From NCBI GenBank assembly GCA_050012495.1, contig JBEKHB010000015.1, forward strand, positions 62,001-126,000: a DNA stretch of 64,000 bases. Direction: 5' to 3'. This document shows, piece by piece, positions 6,582 to 15,997 of the stretch. The notes below the pieces were generated by a model, which saw nothing but the letters and a program-made list of their open reading frames with translations, had not been told where the DNA came from and searched no databases. Numbering within the stretch: position 1 is the first letter of the stretch; each line of letters begins with the position of its first letter. Source of the DNA: BOG-1155 sp050012495 (GTDB lineage Bacteria > Desulfobacterota > Syntrophorhabdia > Syntrophorhabdales > WCHB1-27). The translations under genes were made by a program, and so were the position numbers.

Positions 6582-8759
6582 CTAAACCCTGATTGGTTCA
6601 AGACCCTTAAGTCTCTGTGCGAATTCGTTCACAAGCGCCGCTATCTTCGCGCCCTCCGGATCGAAGGACGTGACTACCTCTACCCTTTCCTTCTCGATGC
6701 CGAATGATTCAAGCACTTTCTGCAAGAGATATACGCGCTTCCGCGCTTCCGCGTTGCCGTCCTGAAAGTGGCAGTCGCCGTCCCCGCAGCCGAGGAGGAG
6801 GACGCCGTCCGCTCCCTTCCTGAAGGCATTGATAATGTCCGTCGTATCCACCTTGCCGATACAGACCACGGGAACGAGCGTCTTCACCCCTGACGCGGCC
6901 CCGTTCCCGCAATAGCCGTAGCCGAACTTGCAGGCAAAACAGACAATCCCCGGCTTTTCAGCGACCTTTTGCTTCTCCATTTTCGAGAGGTCAGGCACCA
7001 GCTCACGAGCACCGGAAGGACATGCGGAGACGCAGTGGCCGCAGGCCTTGCACTTTATAGGGTCCGAATAGCTCACAAGGCGCGTCCCCACCTCCCTGCC
7101 TTCGATAATTTCTTTCGTTTCAAGAAGCTGGGCGGTCTCATAGTTGCACACGGACACGCAGATGCCGCAGCCGGAGCAGAGGCTCTCATTCACCTGGACC
7201 GTCGGCAGCTCAGGCTGGATGCCGGCGGAGACGCATGCCTTGCAGGCAAGGCACGGACCGCACTCGAGACACCTCCTCGCCTCCTCTATCGCCTCGTCGA
7301 GGGTGAATCCTATCTCGAACATGTCAAAGGTCTTCCTTTCCGTCGGCGCCGTCCATTTTGCCTTCGGCTCCGGCTTGAAGGCGCCCCCCGTCGGCGTGCC
7401 CGTGGTCTCTCTTCTCAGGCCCCAGCGCTGCATGGGCATGCCGCGGAGGTATCTCTCCATCGATTGGGCCGCTTCCCTGCCTTCAGCCATGGCGTCGACC
7501 ATGAAGCCGATCCTTCTCACGTCCCCGCCGACGAAGACCTCTTCCCGCAAGGCGCTCCGGCGGGTAAGGGGGTCGACGGCAAGCCTGCCGCTCGCGTCGA
7601 AAAGCCCTGCATTCTGGAGAAGGCTCCGATCCCACATCTGGCCGATGGTGATGAGCAGCACATCGCCCTCCACGTCGTGACAGTCGCTGCAGTCGAACTG
7701 TGGATTAAAGCCCTTGTAGTCGAAGACGGTCGTGCATTTAGGACAGTCCATCTTTTTGAACTTTCCGTTCTCGGCGATGATGTTTCTCACGCCCCTCGAA
7801 TAGACGATCCTGATGCCTTCCTGAATGGCCCCTTCTATCTCCTCCACATCCGCGGGGATGCCGTCTTTCGATGTCTTGTCCTCGTTCTCAAGGCAGACTA
7901 CGGTGACCTGTCCGCCCAGCCGGTAGGCCGTCCTCGCGGCATCGAAGGCCACATTGCCTCCGCCGACGACGACAACTCTTTTCCCCTTGTAGTAGTCCGG
8001 CAGAAGTTGCCCCTTCGCCGCCTCGTCGAGCATGGTGAGCCCGTAGCTGACACCCTCCATACCCTGCCACTCCACCTTATCGACACCGAAGGTGAGGGGG
8101 CGGGGATAAGGCGTGCCCGTCGCGACGAAGAATGCCTTGAAGCCCTGCGTTTTGAGTGTGGAAATCGCATCGACGCCCTCGAAGGTGCTATTTTTTTCTA
8201 CCTTTATGCCCCCTATGCGGACAAGGCTGTCGACCGCGGTATCGAGGACATCTTCAGGAAGGCGGTATTTCGGAATGTACCTGACGGCGCCTCCAAGCTT
8301 GGGGTTGGAATCGAAGAGAGTCACGTCGTGTCCCTTCTTGGCCATTTCCCACGCAGCCATCAAGCCGCCGGGACCGCCTCCGATTACGGCCACCTTTTCA
8401 CCGTCCTTCTGCACGGCGAACGGTTTCCTTTCCTTTAAATAAGGTGTGTACGTATCGGAAAGAAAACGCTTCAAAAGTCTCCTCTTCACGGAGCCGCCAT
8501 GGGTCTTGTAGTTACATTCCCTCTCACAGATGCCGCAGATATAGCCGCACACCGTGAAAAAAGGGTTCCTCTCATAGAGGTGGTCCCCGATCTGCAGCAC
8601 CCCCTCCCGTGCCTTTTCAGGGTCCTTGGGAAGCAAGGACATGAGAACGTTTGTTCGCTGAATGTCTTCGCGGATCGGGCATTTGTTCTGACACGGTGGG
8701 AGGTATACCTTTACCGCAGCCTCCACCTTTGCCTGCGCATCATTTTTCAATTCCCACAT
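6582..8759 (-). CDS. GltD/NfnB-like flavoprotein fused to ferredoxin domains and MvhD (HdrA-like hydrogenase partner)
   Basis: The 725 residues read as a chain of modules. Residues about 20-90 have GltD-type cluster cysteines (CQNKCPI, CGYICGICEREC). VAVIGGGPGGLMAAWEMAKK (about 124) binds FAD and VVVVGGGNVAFDAARTAYRL (about 265) is the second Rossmann site. A small CPKC/CSDC pair follows. About 490-600 carries CLECGPCLACKAC and two 4Fe-4S ferredoxin motifs (CSGCGICVSVC, CKACGHCVSAC). The last 120 residues are an MvhD domain with GCGDGDCHFQDGN, the [2Fe-2S] site that contacts MvhG. It replaces separate HdrA and MvhD subunits and probably couples the hydrogenase to a pyridine nucleotide and ferredoxin; flavin-based bifurcation is inferred, not shown. 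Confidence 0.85.
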   Translation of the reverse strand: MWELKNDAQAKVEAAVKVYLPPCQNKCPIREDIQRTNVLMSLLPKDPEKAREGVLQIGDHLYERNPFFTVCGYICGICERECNYKTHGGSVKRRLLKRFLSDTYTPYLKERKPFAVQKDGEKVAVIGGGPGGLMAAWEMAKKGHDVTLFDSNPKLGGAVRYIPKYRLPEDVLDTAVDSLVRIGGIKVEKNSTFEGVDAISTLKTQGFKAFFVATGTPYPRPLTFGVDKVEWQGMEGVSYGLTMLDEAAKGQLLPDYYKGKRVVVVGGGNVAFDAARTAYRLGGQVTVVCLENEDKTSKDGIPADVEEIEGAIQEGIRIVYSRGVRNIIAENGKFKKMDCPKCTTVFDYKGFNPQFDCSDCHDVEGDVLLITIGQMWDRSLLQNAGLFDASGRLAVDPLTRRSALREEVFVGGDVRRIGFMVDAMAEGREAAQSMERYLRGMPMQRWGLRRETTGTPTGGAFKPEPKAKWTAPTERKTFDMFEIGFTLDEAIEEARRCLECGPCLACKACVSAGIQPELPTVQVNESLCSGCGICVSVCNYETAQLLETKEIIEGREVGTRLVSYSDPIKCKACGHCVSACPSGARELVPDLSKMEKQKVAEKPGIVCFACKFGYGYCGNGAASGVKTLVPVVCIGKVDTTDIINAFRKGADGVLLLGCGDGDCHFQDGNAEARKRVYLLQKVLESFGIEKERVEVVTSFDPEGAKIAALVNEFAQRLKGLEPIRV

Positions 8760-9104
8760 ACTGTTACCTCCTTTTCGTTACTCTGTCCTGATAATTAAGC
8801 TGCAACCCATGACCGCAAAAGACCTTGACGCTTTTTACGTCGGTCCCCCGGCAGATGCTCCTTTCTCCTTTATCATTAAAATTGGTCCTCATTTCCGAAA
8901 AACCGAAAGATACTCCTTCTGTCGGTAAGTGCGCAGGATTATTGTATACAACAGTGCGGAAGTGAAGGAAATCACAACTCAGGATAACACCTTCAGTCTC
9001 ACCTGTCAATAGGGTATTTCCTTAGTAAGGCGGCCTGCTGTCTCTTTCGCTGCACCCGCCCCACGAAAGCCGGCCCGGCGTCAAATCGGCCTGTGCCCTC
9101 GCCT
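8760..9104. other. Gap between the hydrogenase and formate dehydrogenase genes
   Basis: No coding sequence or clear promoter is convincing in these 345 bases. An 81-codon minus-strand frame at 8764-9009 has no family similarity and an atypical composition. The minus strand contains TACAAT-like text around 8943-8948 but no matching -35, so the hydrogenase genes may be read through from fdhA or have an unrecognised promoter here. Confidence 0.4.
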
Positions 9105-11795
9105 TTAGACAAGTTTTCGGATCCGCACCGCACAGACCTTGTACCCGGGAATCTTCGCCACGGGGTCGAGGGCGCCGAGGGTCAGATTGTTCACTGCCGC
9201 CTCTTTGAAGTGGAAGGTCATGAAGACGAGCCCGTCCTGGAGGTAATCGACCGCCCGCGCACGGACTTCGATACGTCCCCGCCTCGACTCTACGGAAACC
9301 ATCGCCCCTTCTCCGTTGAAGCCCAGTCTTTGTGCATCTGCCCGGCTCATGTCTATCGCTGCGGCCGGGGCCATCCCGGAAAGGCCCGCCGACTTTCTCG
9401 AAAGGACGCCATGGTAGTGGTAGAGCATGCGGCCGGTCGTGAGGAGGAAGGGGTATTCTTCGTCGGGCAGCTCGGGAGGCGGCACATACGGCGTGACATG
9501 GAACTTCCCCCTGCCCCTGACGAAACGCTCCTTGTGCAGGTATGGCGTTCCCGGATGATCTGCGTCCGGGCAGGGCCACTGGAGGCCCGGGCCGTCGAGG
9601 CGGCCATAGCGGATGCCCCCGTAAGAGGGTGTGAGGGAAGCCACCTCGTCCATGATCTCTCCGGGCGAGTCGTAGCTCATGGGGTAGCCCAGCCGGGAGG
9701 CAAGGTCGCAGAGGATCTGCCAGTCGGGCCGGCTGGCCCCAAGGGGCTTTATGGCGGCCCTCACCCGCTGTACCCTCCTCTCCGTGTTCGTAAAGGTGCC
9801 GTCCTTTTCCGCGAAGCTTACGCCCGGCAGCACCACGTCGGCCAGCTCCGCCGTCTCCGTGAGGAATATATCCTGGACCACCAGGAGCTCGAGGTGCGAG
9901 AGCTCCTCGCGCACCCGCGTCGCATCAGGGTCGGTGAGGAGTGGATTCTCGCCCAGGATGAAGAGCGCCTTTATGCGGCCCTCGCCTATAGCCCCCATCA
10001 TTTCCAGGAGGGTAAGCCCGGGACGGGCGGAAAGCTGTCTTCCCCAGGCCCCCTCGAATTTTGCCTTCGCCGCCTCGTCATCTACCCTCTGGTACCCGGT
10101 GAAGACATTCGGCAGCCCGCCCATGTCGCAGGCGCCCTGGACATTGTTCTGACCCCGGAGAGGGTTGACGCCGGATGCGGGTTTGCCGATCTGTCCGGTC
10201 GCCATCGACAGATTGGCGAGGGCGAGGACGTTGTTCGTACCCGATGTATGCTGGGTGATGCCCATGGCATAGAGAATCGATGCAGCGGGCGATTCCGCGA
10301 AGAGGCGTGCGGCACGGACAAGGTCGGCTGCTTTCACCCCCGTCACCTTCTCGACCGCTTCCGGCGTGTAATCCGACACGGATTCGGCGAGCACGTCGAA
10401 GCCCTCGGTCCGCTCAGCTATAAATGCCTTATCGGCTAAGCCCGAGGCGATGATCGCATTGATCATGCCGTTCACCAGCGCCACGTCCGTTCCGGGCTGC
10501 TGGCTGAGCCAGATGGCGGCGTAATCGACCAGCTCGATCCTCCGGGGGTCCGCAACGATCAGCTTTGCCCCATTCTGCCGGACTGCCTTCTTTATCTCGA
10601 GAGCGAGGACAGGGTGATTTTCGGTCGTATTGGATCCGATGACGAATATCACGTCGGCGTTCGCTATCTCGCTGATGGAATTGGTCATTGCCCCGCTCCC
10701 GAAGGCCATCGCCAGACCGGCGACAGTGGAGCTGTGTCAGAGACGGGCGCAGTGATCGACGTTGTTCGTCCCGATAGCGGAGCGGGCTATCTTCTGGAGG
10801 AGATAGTTTTCCTCGTTCGTGCACTTCGCCGAAGCAAGGAAGGCGACGGCGTCGGGTCCGTACCGGTCCTTCACTTTTGTGAGACCGGTCGCCGCCCTGT
10901 CGAGCGCTTCATCCCATCCGGCCGGGCGCAGGTCCCCATTCTCCCGCACGAGAGGGGTGGAAAGACGGTCGGGGCTATGGACGTAATCGTGGCCGAACCT
11001 GCCTTTGACGCAGGTCCAGCCCTTGTTCATGCCCCTCTCCCTATCGGAGGTGACCTTGACGATCCTGTCCTCTTTCACGTTCAGGACGAGGGTGCATCCC
11101 ACCCCGCAGTACGAACAGATGGTAGGCACCTGCTTCAGCTCCCAGGAGCGGCCCTCAGAACGGCCCGCCTTCTCGGTGAGCGCCCCCGTGGGACAGACGC
11201 TGACGCAGTTGCCGCAAAAGACGCAAGGGCTTTCCTTCATCGATCGGTCGCCGAAGGCGGCCACCTTCGTCGCGAATCCCCTGTGCGTCTGATCGACCGC
11301 CGTACAATATTGAACCTCATGGCACACGGTGACGCATCGGGCGCAGAGGATGCACTTGTTATAGTCCCTCTCGAAAAAAGGATTGCTGTCGCGCAAGGGG
11401 TAGGCGTGGCGCTCCCCTTCGAAACGCGATTTTCTGATGCCGAACTCGTACGCGTACTTCTCAAGACTGCACGTCCCGCTCTTCTCGCAGGTCATACAGT
11501 CGGCAGGATGGTCGGAGAGGAGCAGCTCGATCACCTGTGTGCGCGCATTCTGCACGCGTGTGGTGTTCGTTCGAACCACCATCTTGTCTCCTACGGGAAA
11601 CGCGCAGGAGGCAACCAGACCCCTTGAGCCCTCCACCTCAACGAGGCATAAGCGGCACGCCGCGGTAGGCCTAAGATCTTCACGGTAACAGAGATGGGGA
11701 ATGGTGATGCCGGCTTTTCTCGATGCCTCAAAGACCGTCATTCCCTCGGAAGCTTTTACCTCACGGCCGTCTATGCTGAGACTAATCTCTCCCAT
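9105..11795 (-). CDS. fdhA: NAD-linked formate dehydrogenase catalytic subunit, selenoprotein (UGA read-through)
   Basis: The gene appears as two frames separated by an in-frame TGA at 10739-10737. The residues around it, NVDHCARL-[U]-HSSTVAGLA, match the active-site block of FdhA/FdhF where selenocysteine ligates Mo/W, so I read one 896-residue protein with Sec353. The N-terminal 230 residues are NuoG-like: a [2Fe-2S] domain (CYREDL...CRLC), a HxxxCxxC-type cluster region (DCMTCEKSGTC) and ferredoxin motifs (CILCARC, CVFCGNC). The catalytic domain starts with CSYCGVGC, and bis-MGD-binding molybdopterin domains follow. It oxidises formate or reduces CO2, exchanging electrons with the NuoF/NuoE proteins upstream. 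ATG 11795 follows GAGAGGAG; a frame 12 codons longer lacks support. Confidence 0.94.
10706..10739 (-). promoter_or_regulatory. UGA selenocysteine codon with bacterial SECIS hairpin
   Basis: Ten bases after the UGA (10739-10737) the mRNA can form CUGUCGCC-GGUCU-GGCGAUGG (10726-10706), an 8-bp stem with apical loop GGUCU. The E. coli fdhF SECIS has the same GGUCU apical loop at comparable distance and is bound by SelB. The hairpin is inside the coding sequence, as in all bacterial SECIS elements. Confidence 0.85.
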
Positions 11796-11812
11796 GTTTC
11801 TCCTCTCTCTAT

Positions 11813-14800
11813 TTAGCGTTCCAGATCGCACCGCAGGCAGCGCTTTGCTTCACGGATGGCGGTCTCTTCCTCGAACCCCAGATTTACTTCCTCGAAGGTG
11901 CACACGCGGCGACCAACTGTCATTGCAGGCATCTTAGCCCTCGGCTTGGCCGGGCCTCCCTCCTGCTCGTCCTCCCCTGACTTTGGCGCTTCTGCCCTGC
12001 GGAGCGCCCGGTGCCAACGGTCCTTGTAAAGGTCCCGTTCTTTCAGGTAGCGGTCAATCGAGGTCGCGGCCCGGTAGCCGCTGGCCATTGCCTCAACAAC
12101 CGTGGAGGGGCCGATGACGCAATCTCCCCCGGCGAAGACCCCGGGAATATGGGTGGCAAGGGTAACCGGGTCAACCGAGAGCGTGCCCCACCGCGTCGGC
12201 TTAAACCCGTCGTTCTGCGGCAGGCAGGAAAGGTCGGGAAGATATCCGATGGCCGGGATAACGGTGTCTGCATCGAGCAGAAATTCCGAGCCTTTTACGG
12301 GAACGGGCCGCCTCCTGCCGCTGGCATCGAAGTCACCGAGCTCCATACGCTGACATTCGAGGGACTTCACCTTTCCGTTCTCCGTGATGACCCTGGTCGG
12401 TGCAATGAGATAGAGGAGCTTGATCTTCTCGTGCTCGGCCTCCTCGATCTCTTCATCATTTGCCGGCATTTCGTCGCGCGTCCTGCGGTAGACGATGACG
12501 ACCTCCTTCGCCCCCGACCGCAACGCGGTCCGGGCAGCGTCGAAAGCCACATTGCCCCCGCCGACGACGGCCACCTTCTCGCCCACGTCAATCTTCTCCC
12601 CCAGGTTTACCCGCCTGAGAAACTCAATGCCGGACATGACGCCTTGCGCGTCCTCTCCCGGAACGTTCATTGCCTGGTTCAGGTGCGCGCCCATTGCCAA
12701 AAATACCGCCTTGTGCCCGTCATGAAGCAGGTCCTCGACCGTGAAATCCCTTCCCAAGGCTTTCCCCGTCTGGATTTCCACGTTATGCTGGCAGATAAAG
12801 CGTATATCGTTTTGTATAATTTCACGCGGGAGCCGGTATTCGGGAATGCCTACCGCAAGCATGCCGCCGGAAACGGGCAGGGCCTCCAGTATCGTTACCT
12901 GGTAGCCCTTCCTGCCGAGATGGTACGCGCAATTGAGTCCCGCCGGTCCGGCGCCGACAACCGCGACCCGCTCTTTCTTCGGCTTTTCGAGGAATATAGG
13001 GGGCGCCATCTTTCCCGTTTTGAGTTCCCAATCGGAAGCGAACCGTTTCAACGATGAAATAGCGATCGGCTCGTCAATTTCCCCCCGCTTGCACGAACTT
13101 TCGCAGGGATGGACGCAAACCCGGCCGCAGACGCCTGCCAGAGGCATGGTGAGCCTGGTGAGGCTCAGGGCCTCCTCATAACGGCCTTCAGCGATCAAGG
13201 ACGTATAGCCGACGGCGTCGCAGCGGACAGGGCAGCGGTTCTCACAGGGGGCAAAGACCAGGGCTTCGCAGGCGCCGGCCGGACAGTATCTCTCACGGAT
13301 GTGCGCCTCGTACTCATGGCGGAAGTGGTTGATCGTCGACAGGGCCGGATTGGGGGCCGTCTGACCGAGCCCGCACAGGCTTGCATCCTTGATGATCGCT
13401 CCCTGTTCCAGCAGAAAATCGATGTCCTCCTCCCTCCCCTCCCCTTTGGTAATGCGGGTAAGTATTTCGAGCATCCGTTTTGTGCCGATGCGGCAGGGCA
13501 CGCACTTGCCGCACGATTCATCCTGCGTAAAGCTGAGGAAAAAACGGGCAATATCGACCATGCACGTTTTTTCGTCCATGACGATCATGCCTCCGGAACC
13601 CATCATCGACCCGGCCTTGGTAAGGGATTCGTAGTCGATGGGCAGATCCAGGTACTGAGAGGGAAGGCAGCCGCCCGACGGGCCTCCCATCTGGGCAGCC
13701 TTGAACTGACGTCCCCGTGGGATGCCTCCGCCGATCTTATAAATGACCTCGCGCAGCGTAGTGCCCATCGGAACTTCGACGAGTCCCGTGTTGTTGATCT
13801 TTCCCGTGAGGGAGAATATCTTGGTACCCTTGCTTCCCTCGGTCCCTATTGCGGCGTAGGCAGCCGGTCCTCCCAGGATGATCGATCGCACGTTCGCGTA
13901 CGTCTCCACATTGTTGATGTTCGTGGGTTTGCCCCACAGGCCGGCCACCGCCGGAAATGGCGGCCGCGCTCTCGGCATTCCCCTTTTTCCCTCTATTGAG
14001 GCCAAAAGCGCCGTCTCTTCGCCGCACACGAAGGCGCCGGCCCCTTCCTTGATCTTGAGGTGAACATTGCAGCCGGAGCCCAGGATGTTATCTCCCAGAA
14101 GACCATATTCCTCCGCGTCACGGATCGCCTGTCTCAGGTGCTCCACCGCGAGCGGGTATTCCGCCCGCACATAGACGTAGCCGTTCTGCGCGCCGATGGC
14201 ATACGCGGCGACAACCATGCCCTCCATAACGAGATGCGGATTGCCCTCGAGCACGCTCCGGTCCATGAACGCCCCCGGGTCGCCTTCGTCGGCGTTGCAG
14301 ACGATATATTTCATAGTTCCCGGTGAACCGCGCGTGAAGCGCCACTTTCTTCCTGTGGGGAACCCCGCCCCGCCCCTGCCGCGAAGGCCGGCCTTCTCCA
14401 CCTCGTCGACGACCTGATCCGGGGTCATCGAAAACAAGGCCTTGCTCACCGCGGAATATCCGCCGCGGGCGATGTAATCCTGAATCGAGGTGGGATCGAT
14501 ACGGCCGTTGTCGCTGAAGACGAGTCGCGTTTGGCCTTTATAGAAAGGCACGTCATGATCGTACGTAATTACCGCCCCTGTTGCCGGATCGATGTAAAGC
14601 AGCCGTTGTACGATCCGGTCTCCACGGAGTGTTTCGGTCACCACTTCCGGCACGTCCGCGACTGCCACCTGCTGATAGAAGATTTCTTTGGGACGAATGA
14701 CCACCACCGGACCCCTCTCACAGAAGCCGTGGCAGCCGGTTCTCATGACGTCCACCTTGTCTTTCAGACCCTGTTTGGCGATTTCCTCAATGAATGCGAG

Positions 14801-14932
14801 GGTTACCTCTTCGCCGCCCCAGGCCCGGCATCCGGTGCCGCCGCATATAGTAACGCAAGGCTTGTTCGGGTCATGCTCTTTGAGAATTGTCTCACGAAGC
14901 CTTATTAGATCCTGCTCAGAATTCAGCTTCAA
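11813..14932 (-). CDS. NuoF-like NADH/FMN subunit fused to a GltD/NfnB-like FAD protein
   Basis: This 1039-residue protein joins two enzymes. Residues 1-120 are a thioredoxin-like [2Fe-2S] domain (ICGGTGC, TGCHGFC). About 190-560 is NuoF/HydB: GLRGRGGAGFPTGRKW and CNADEGDPGAF bind NADH and FMN, an SLBB domain follows, then the 4Fe-4S site SCGKCVPCR. From about 580 it is GltD-like: CENRCPV and CGRVCVHPCESSC clusters, VAVVGAGPAGLNCAYHL for FAD, VAVVGGGNVAFDAARTAL for a second dinucleotide, and a C-terminal CLRC. Neighbours NuoE (10-bp gap) and FdhA make this the diaphorase of an NAD(P)-dependent, possibly electron-bifurcating, formate dehydrogenase. The GltD tail may add an NADPH or second-flavin site, as in HydABC-Nfn-type fusions. 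Confidence 0.9.
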   Translation of the reverse strand: MKLNSEQDLIRLRETILKEHDPNKPCVTICGGTGCRAWGGEEVTLAFIEEIAKQGLKDKVDVMRTGCHGFCERGPVVVIRPKEIFYQQVAVADVPEVVTETLRGDRIVQRLLYIDPATGAVITYDHDVPFYKGQTRLVFSDNGRIDPTSIQDYIARGGYSAVSKALFSMTPDQVVDEVEKAGLRGRGGAGFPTGRKWRFTRGSPGTMKYIVCNADEGDPGAFMDRSVLEGNPHLVMEGMVVAAYAIGAQNGYVYVRAEYPLAVEHLRQAIRDAEEYGLLGDNILGSGCNVHLKIKEGAGAFVCGEETALLASIEGKRGMPRARPPFPAVAGLWGKPTNINNVETYANVRSIILGGPAAYAAIGTEGSKGTKIFSLTGKINNTGLVEVPMGTTLREVIYKIGGGIPRGRQFKAAQMGGPSGGCLPSQYLDLPIDYESLTKAGSMMGSGGMIVMDEKTCMVDIARFFLSFTQDESCGKCVPCRIGTKRMLEILTRITKGEGREEDIDFLLEQGAIIKDASLCGLGQTAPNPALSTINHFRHEYEAHIRERYCPAGACEALVFAPCENRCPVRCDAVGYTSLIAEGRYEEALSLTRLTMPLAGVCGRVCVHPCESSCKRGEIDEPIAISSLKRFASDWELKTGKMAPPIFLEKPKKERVAVVGAGPAGLNCAYHLGRKGYQVTILEALPVSGGMLAVGIPEYRLPREIIQNDIRFICQHNVEIQTGKALGRDFTVEDLLHDGHKAVFLAMGAHLNQAMNVPGEDAQGVMSGIEFLRRVNLGEKIDVGEKVAVVGGGNVAFDAARTALRSGAKEVVIVYRRTRDEMPANDEEIEEAEHEKIKLLYLIAPTRVITENGKVKSLECQRMELGDFDASGRRRPVPVKGSEFLLDADTVIPAIGYLPDLSCLPQNDGFKPTRWGTLSVDPVTLATHIPGVFAGGDCVIGPSTVVEAMASGYRAATSIDRYLKERDLYKDRWHRALRRAEAPKSGEDEQEGGPAKPRAKMPAMTVGRRVCTFEEVNLGFEEETAIREAKRCLRCDLER

Positions 14933-14942
14933 TTCCGCCTCC

Positions 14943-15404
14943 TTAGTATTGTCTCAGCACCTGCTCCACCCTTGCGGGCGTAAGCTTGCCATAATACGTC
15001 TTGTCCACAAGGAGGACAGGCGCGAGTGCGCACGCGCCCAGACATGCCACGGTCTCAAAGGTAAACTTGAAATCCGGCGTTGTTTCACCTTCGTTCAGCT
15101 CCAGGGCCTGCTCAACGGCCCTCAACACATGTTTTCCCCCGCGCACGTGGCACGCCGTGCCGCGGCAGACCCTTACCGTGTGCAGGCCTCGGGGATTGAG
15201 GTAGAACTGTGAATAAAATGTGACAACGCCGTAGATCCTGCTCAGCGCAACGTTCAAGCCCCGGCTGATCCTGACGATCGTTTCCTCCGGCAGATAGCCG
15301 AACAACCCCTGGACCTCTTGCAGCACAGGAATAAGAGATGCCTCCTCCTTTGCAAACCTTTGGAGAACCTCGTCCACTTTGCACAGATCAATATTATCTC
15401 CCAT
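14943..15404 (-). CDS. NuoE-like [2Fe-2S] subunit of the formate dehydrogenase
   Basis: The 153-residue protein is a full-length NuoE/HydA-gamma homologue: an N-terminal helical part (LIPVLQEVQGLFGYLPEE), YGVVTFYSQF, and the thioredoxin-like [2Fe-2S] site C-R-G-T-A-C near residue 83 with CLGAC about 40 residues later. It mediates electron transfer between the NuoF-like FMN protein and FdhA. It is the first gene of the operon; a good promoter (15483-15455) precedes it. Confidence 0.93.
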   Translation of the reverse strand: MGDNIDLCKVDEVLQRFAKEEASLIPVLQEVQGLFGYLPEETIVRISRGLNVALSRIYGVVTFYSQFYLNPRGLHTVRVCRGTACHVRGGKHVLRAVEQALELNEGETTPDFKFTFETVACLGACALAPVLLVDKTYYGKLTPARVEQVLRQY

Positions 15405-15454
15405 TATGCCCCCGATTGCTCGAATTGCCAGCCTGTGTCTGCCGGCCGCAGATC

Positions 15455-15483
15455 ATTATAGCTTTTTTCGTTCCTGGAGACAA
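15455..15483 (-). promoter_or_regulatory. Sigma-70 promoter of the formate dehydrogenase operon
   Basis: TTGTCT (15483-15478), 17 bp, then a perfect TATAAT (15460-15455) on the minus strand, giving a leader of about 45 bases before the nuoE-like ATG at 15404. Confidence 0.6.
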
Positions 15484-15997
15484 ACAGCCCCTTCGAGCCG
15501 CCCATTCTCCGGGTTCGCGAGTCTTCCTCCCCTTCTTCGTGACTGCCGCGAGCGAGCAAAAGGCGCATCCTGTAAGGAAGCATTCCGGACGGCCTTTTGG
15601 CTCGATTGCTTTCACGGGCGACCATTAGAGCCGTAGTAACCTCAAGCATAAAACATGCCAGGATCGGCCTACGGTAAATGAAGGGGGTCCGGGGAGCAGG
15701 AACGTCAACCGTGAAATACAGCAGAATTTTCCGGTATATTTGCCAGAGGTCCGGGACGAACTATCAACTGTCATGCAATTACCGGGGCGCGCGGAGCCTC
15801 CCCCTCATAAAAAGGAAGCTACGGAGGCATTAAAACAGCCCTTACCGGGACGCCTGCGCGCACTATCCGGTCTGTTTTAGCCGGGGACCCGCGTCATACC
15901 GGCACGTGGGCCGGCCCCGGCTATCTGCGCGGGCGGCAGGGGGAACCGCATCACCCGGCCGGCACGCCCGGTCCGTTTCCGGCCGGGCAGGCCTTCT
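15484..15997. other. Gene-free gap between nuoE-like and dodecin genes
   Basis: Short frames here have no family similarity. It holds a truncated copy of the dispersed palindromic element (15778-15822) and, from about 15890, GTCATACCGG followed by GC-rich palindromic text (GGCCGG repeats) resembling the repeats at 18069 and at the right window end. Confidence 0.5.
15778..15822 (-). repeat. Truncated copy of the dispersed palindromic element
   Basis: On the minus strand this reads CTTCCTTTTTATGAGGGGG, then AGGCTCCGCG, then CGCCCCGGTAAT. The first block matches the copy at 59397-59476 and the last matches the ends of the copies near 54.7 and 55.9 kb; the central stem and GGAGGGGGCGAC block are missing. 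Confidence 0.55.

Noticed and set aside
6969..8438. 489-codon plus-strand open frame
   Set aside because: Antisense to the GltD/HdrA-MvhD fusion, whose cofactor motifs are unmistakable.
8764..9009. 81-codon minus-strand frame upstream of the hydrogenase genes
   Set aside because: No homology-like motifs, no ribosome site and unusual composition; treated as non-coding leader.
9093..10439. 448-codon plus-strand open frame
   Set aside because: Antisense to the formate dehydrogenase catalytic domain; a product of high GC content with no recognisable motif.
10710..10739. Interruption of fdhA as a pseudogene
   Set aside because: The stop is UGA at the exact selenocysteine position and is followed by a SECIS-type hairpin, so recoding is far more likely than decay.
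15379..15649. Several 70-96-codon frames between nuoE-like and dodecin
   Set aside because: They overlap each other on both strands, lack ribosome sites and show no family pattern.
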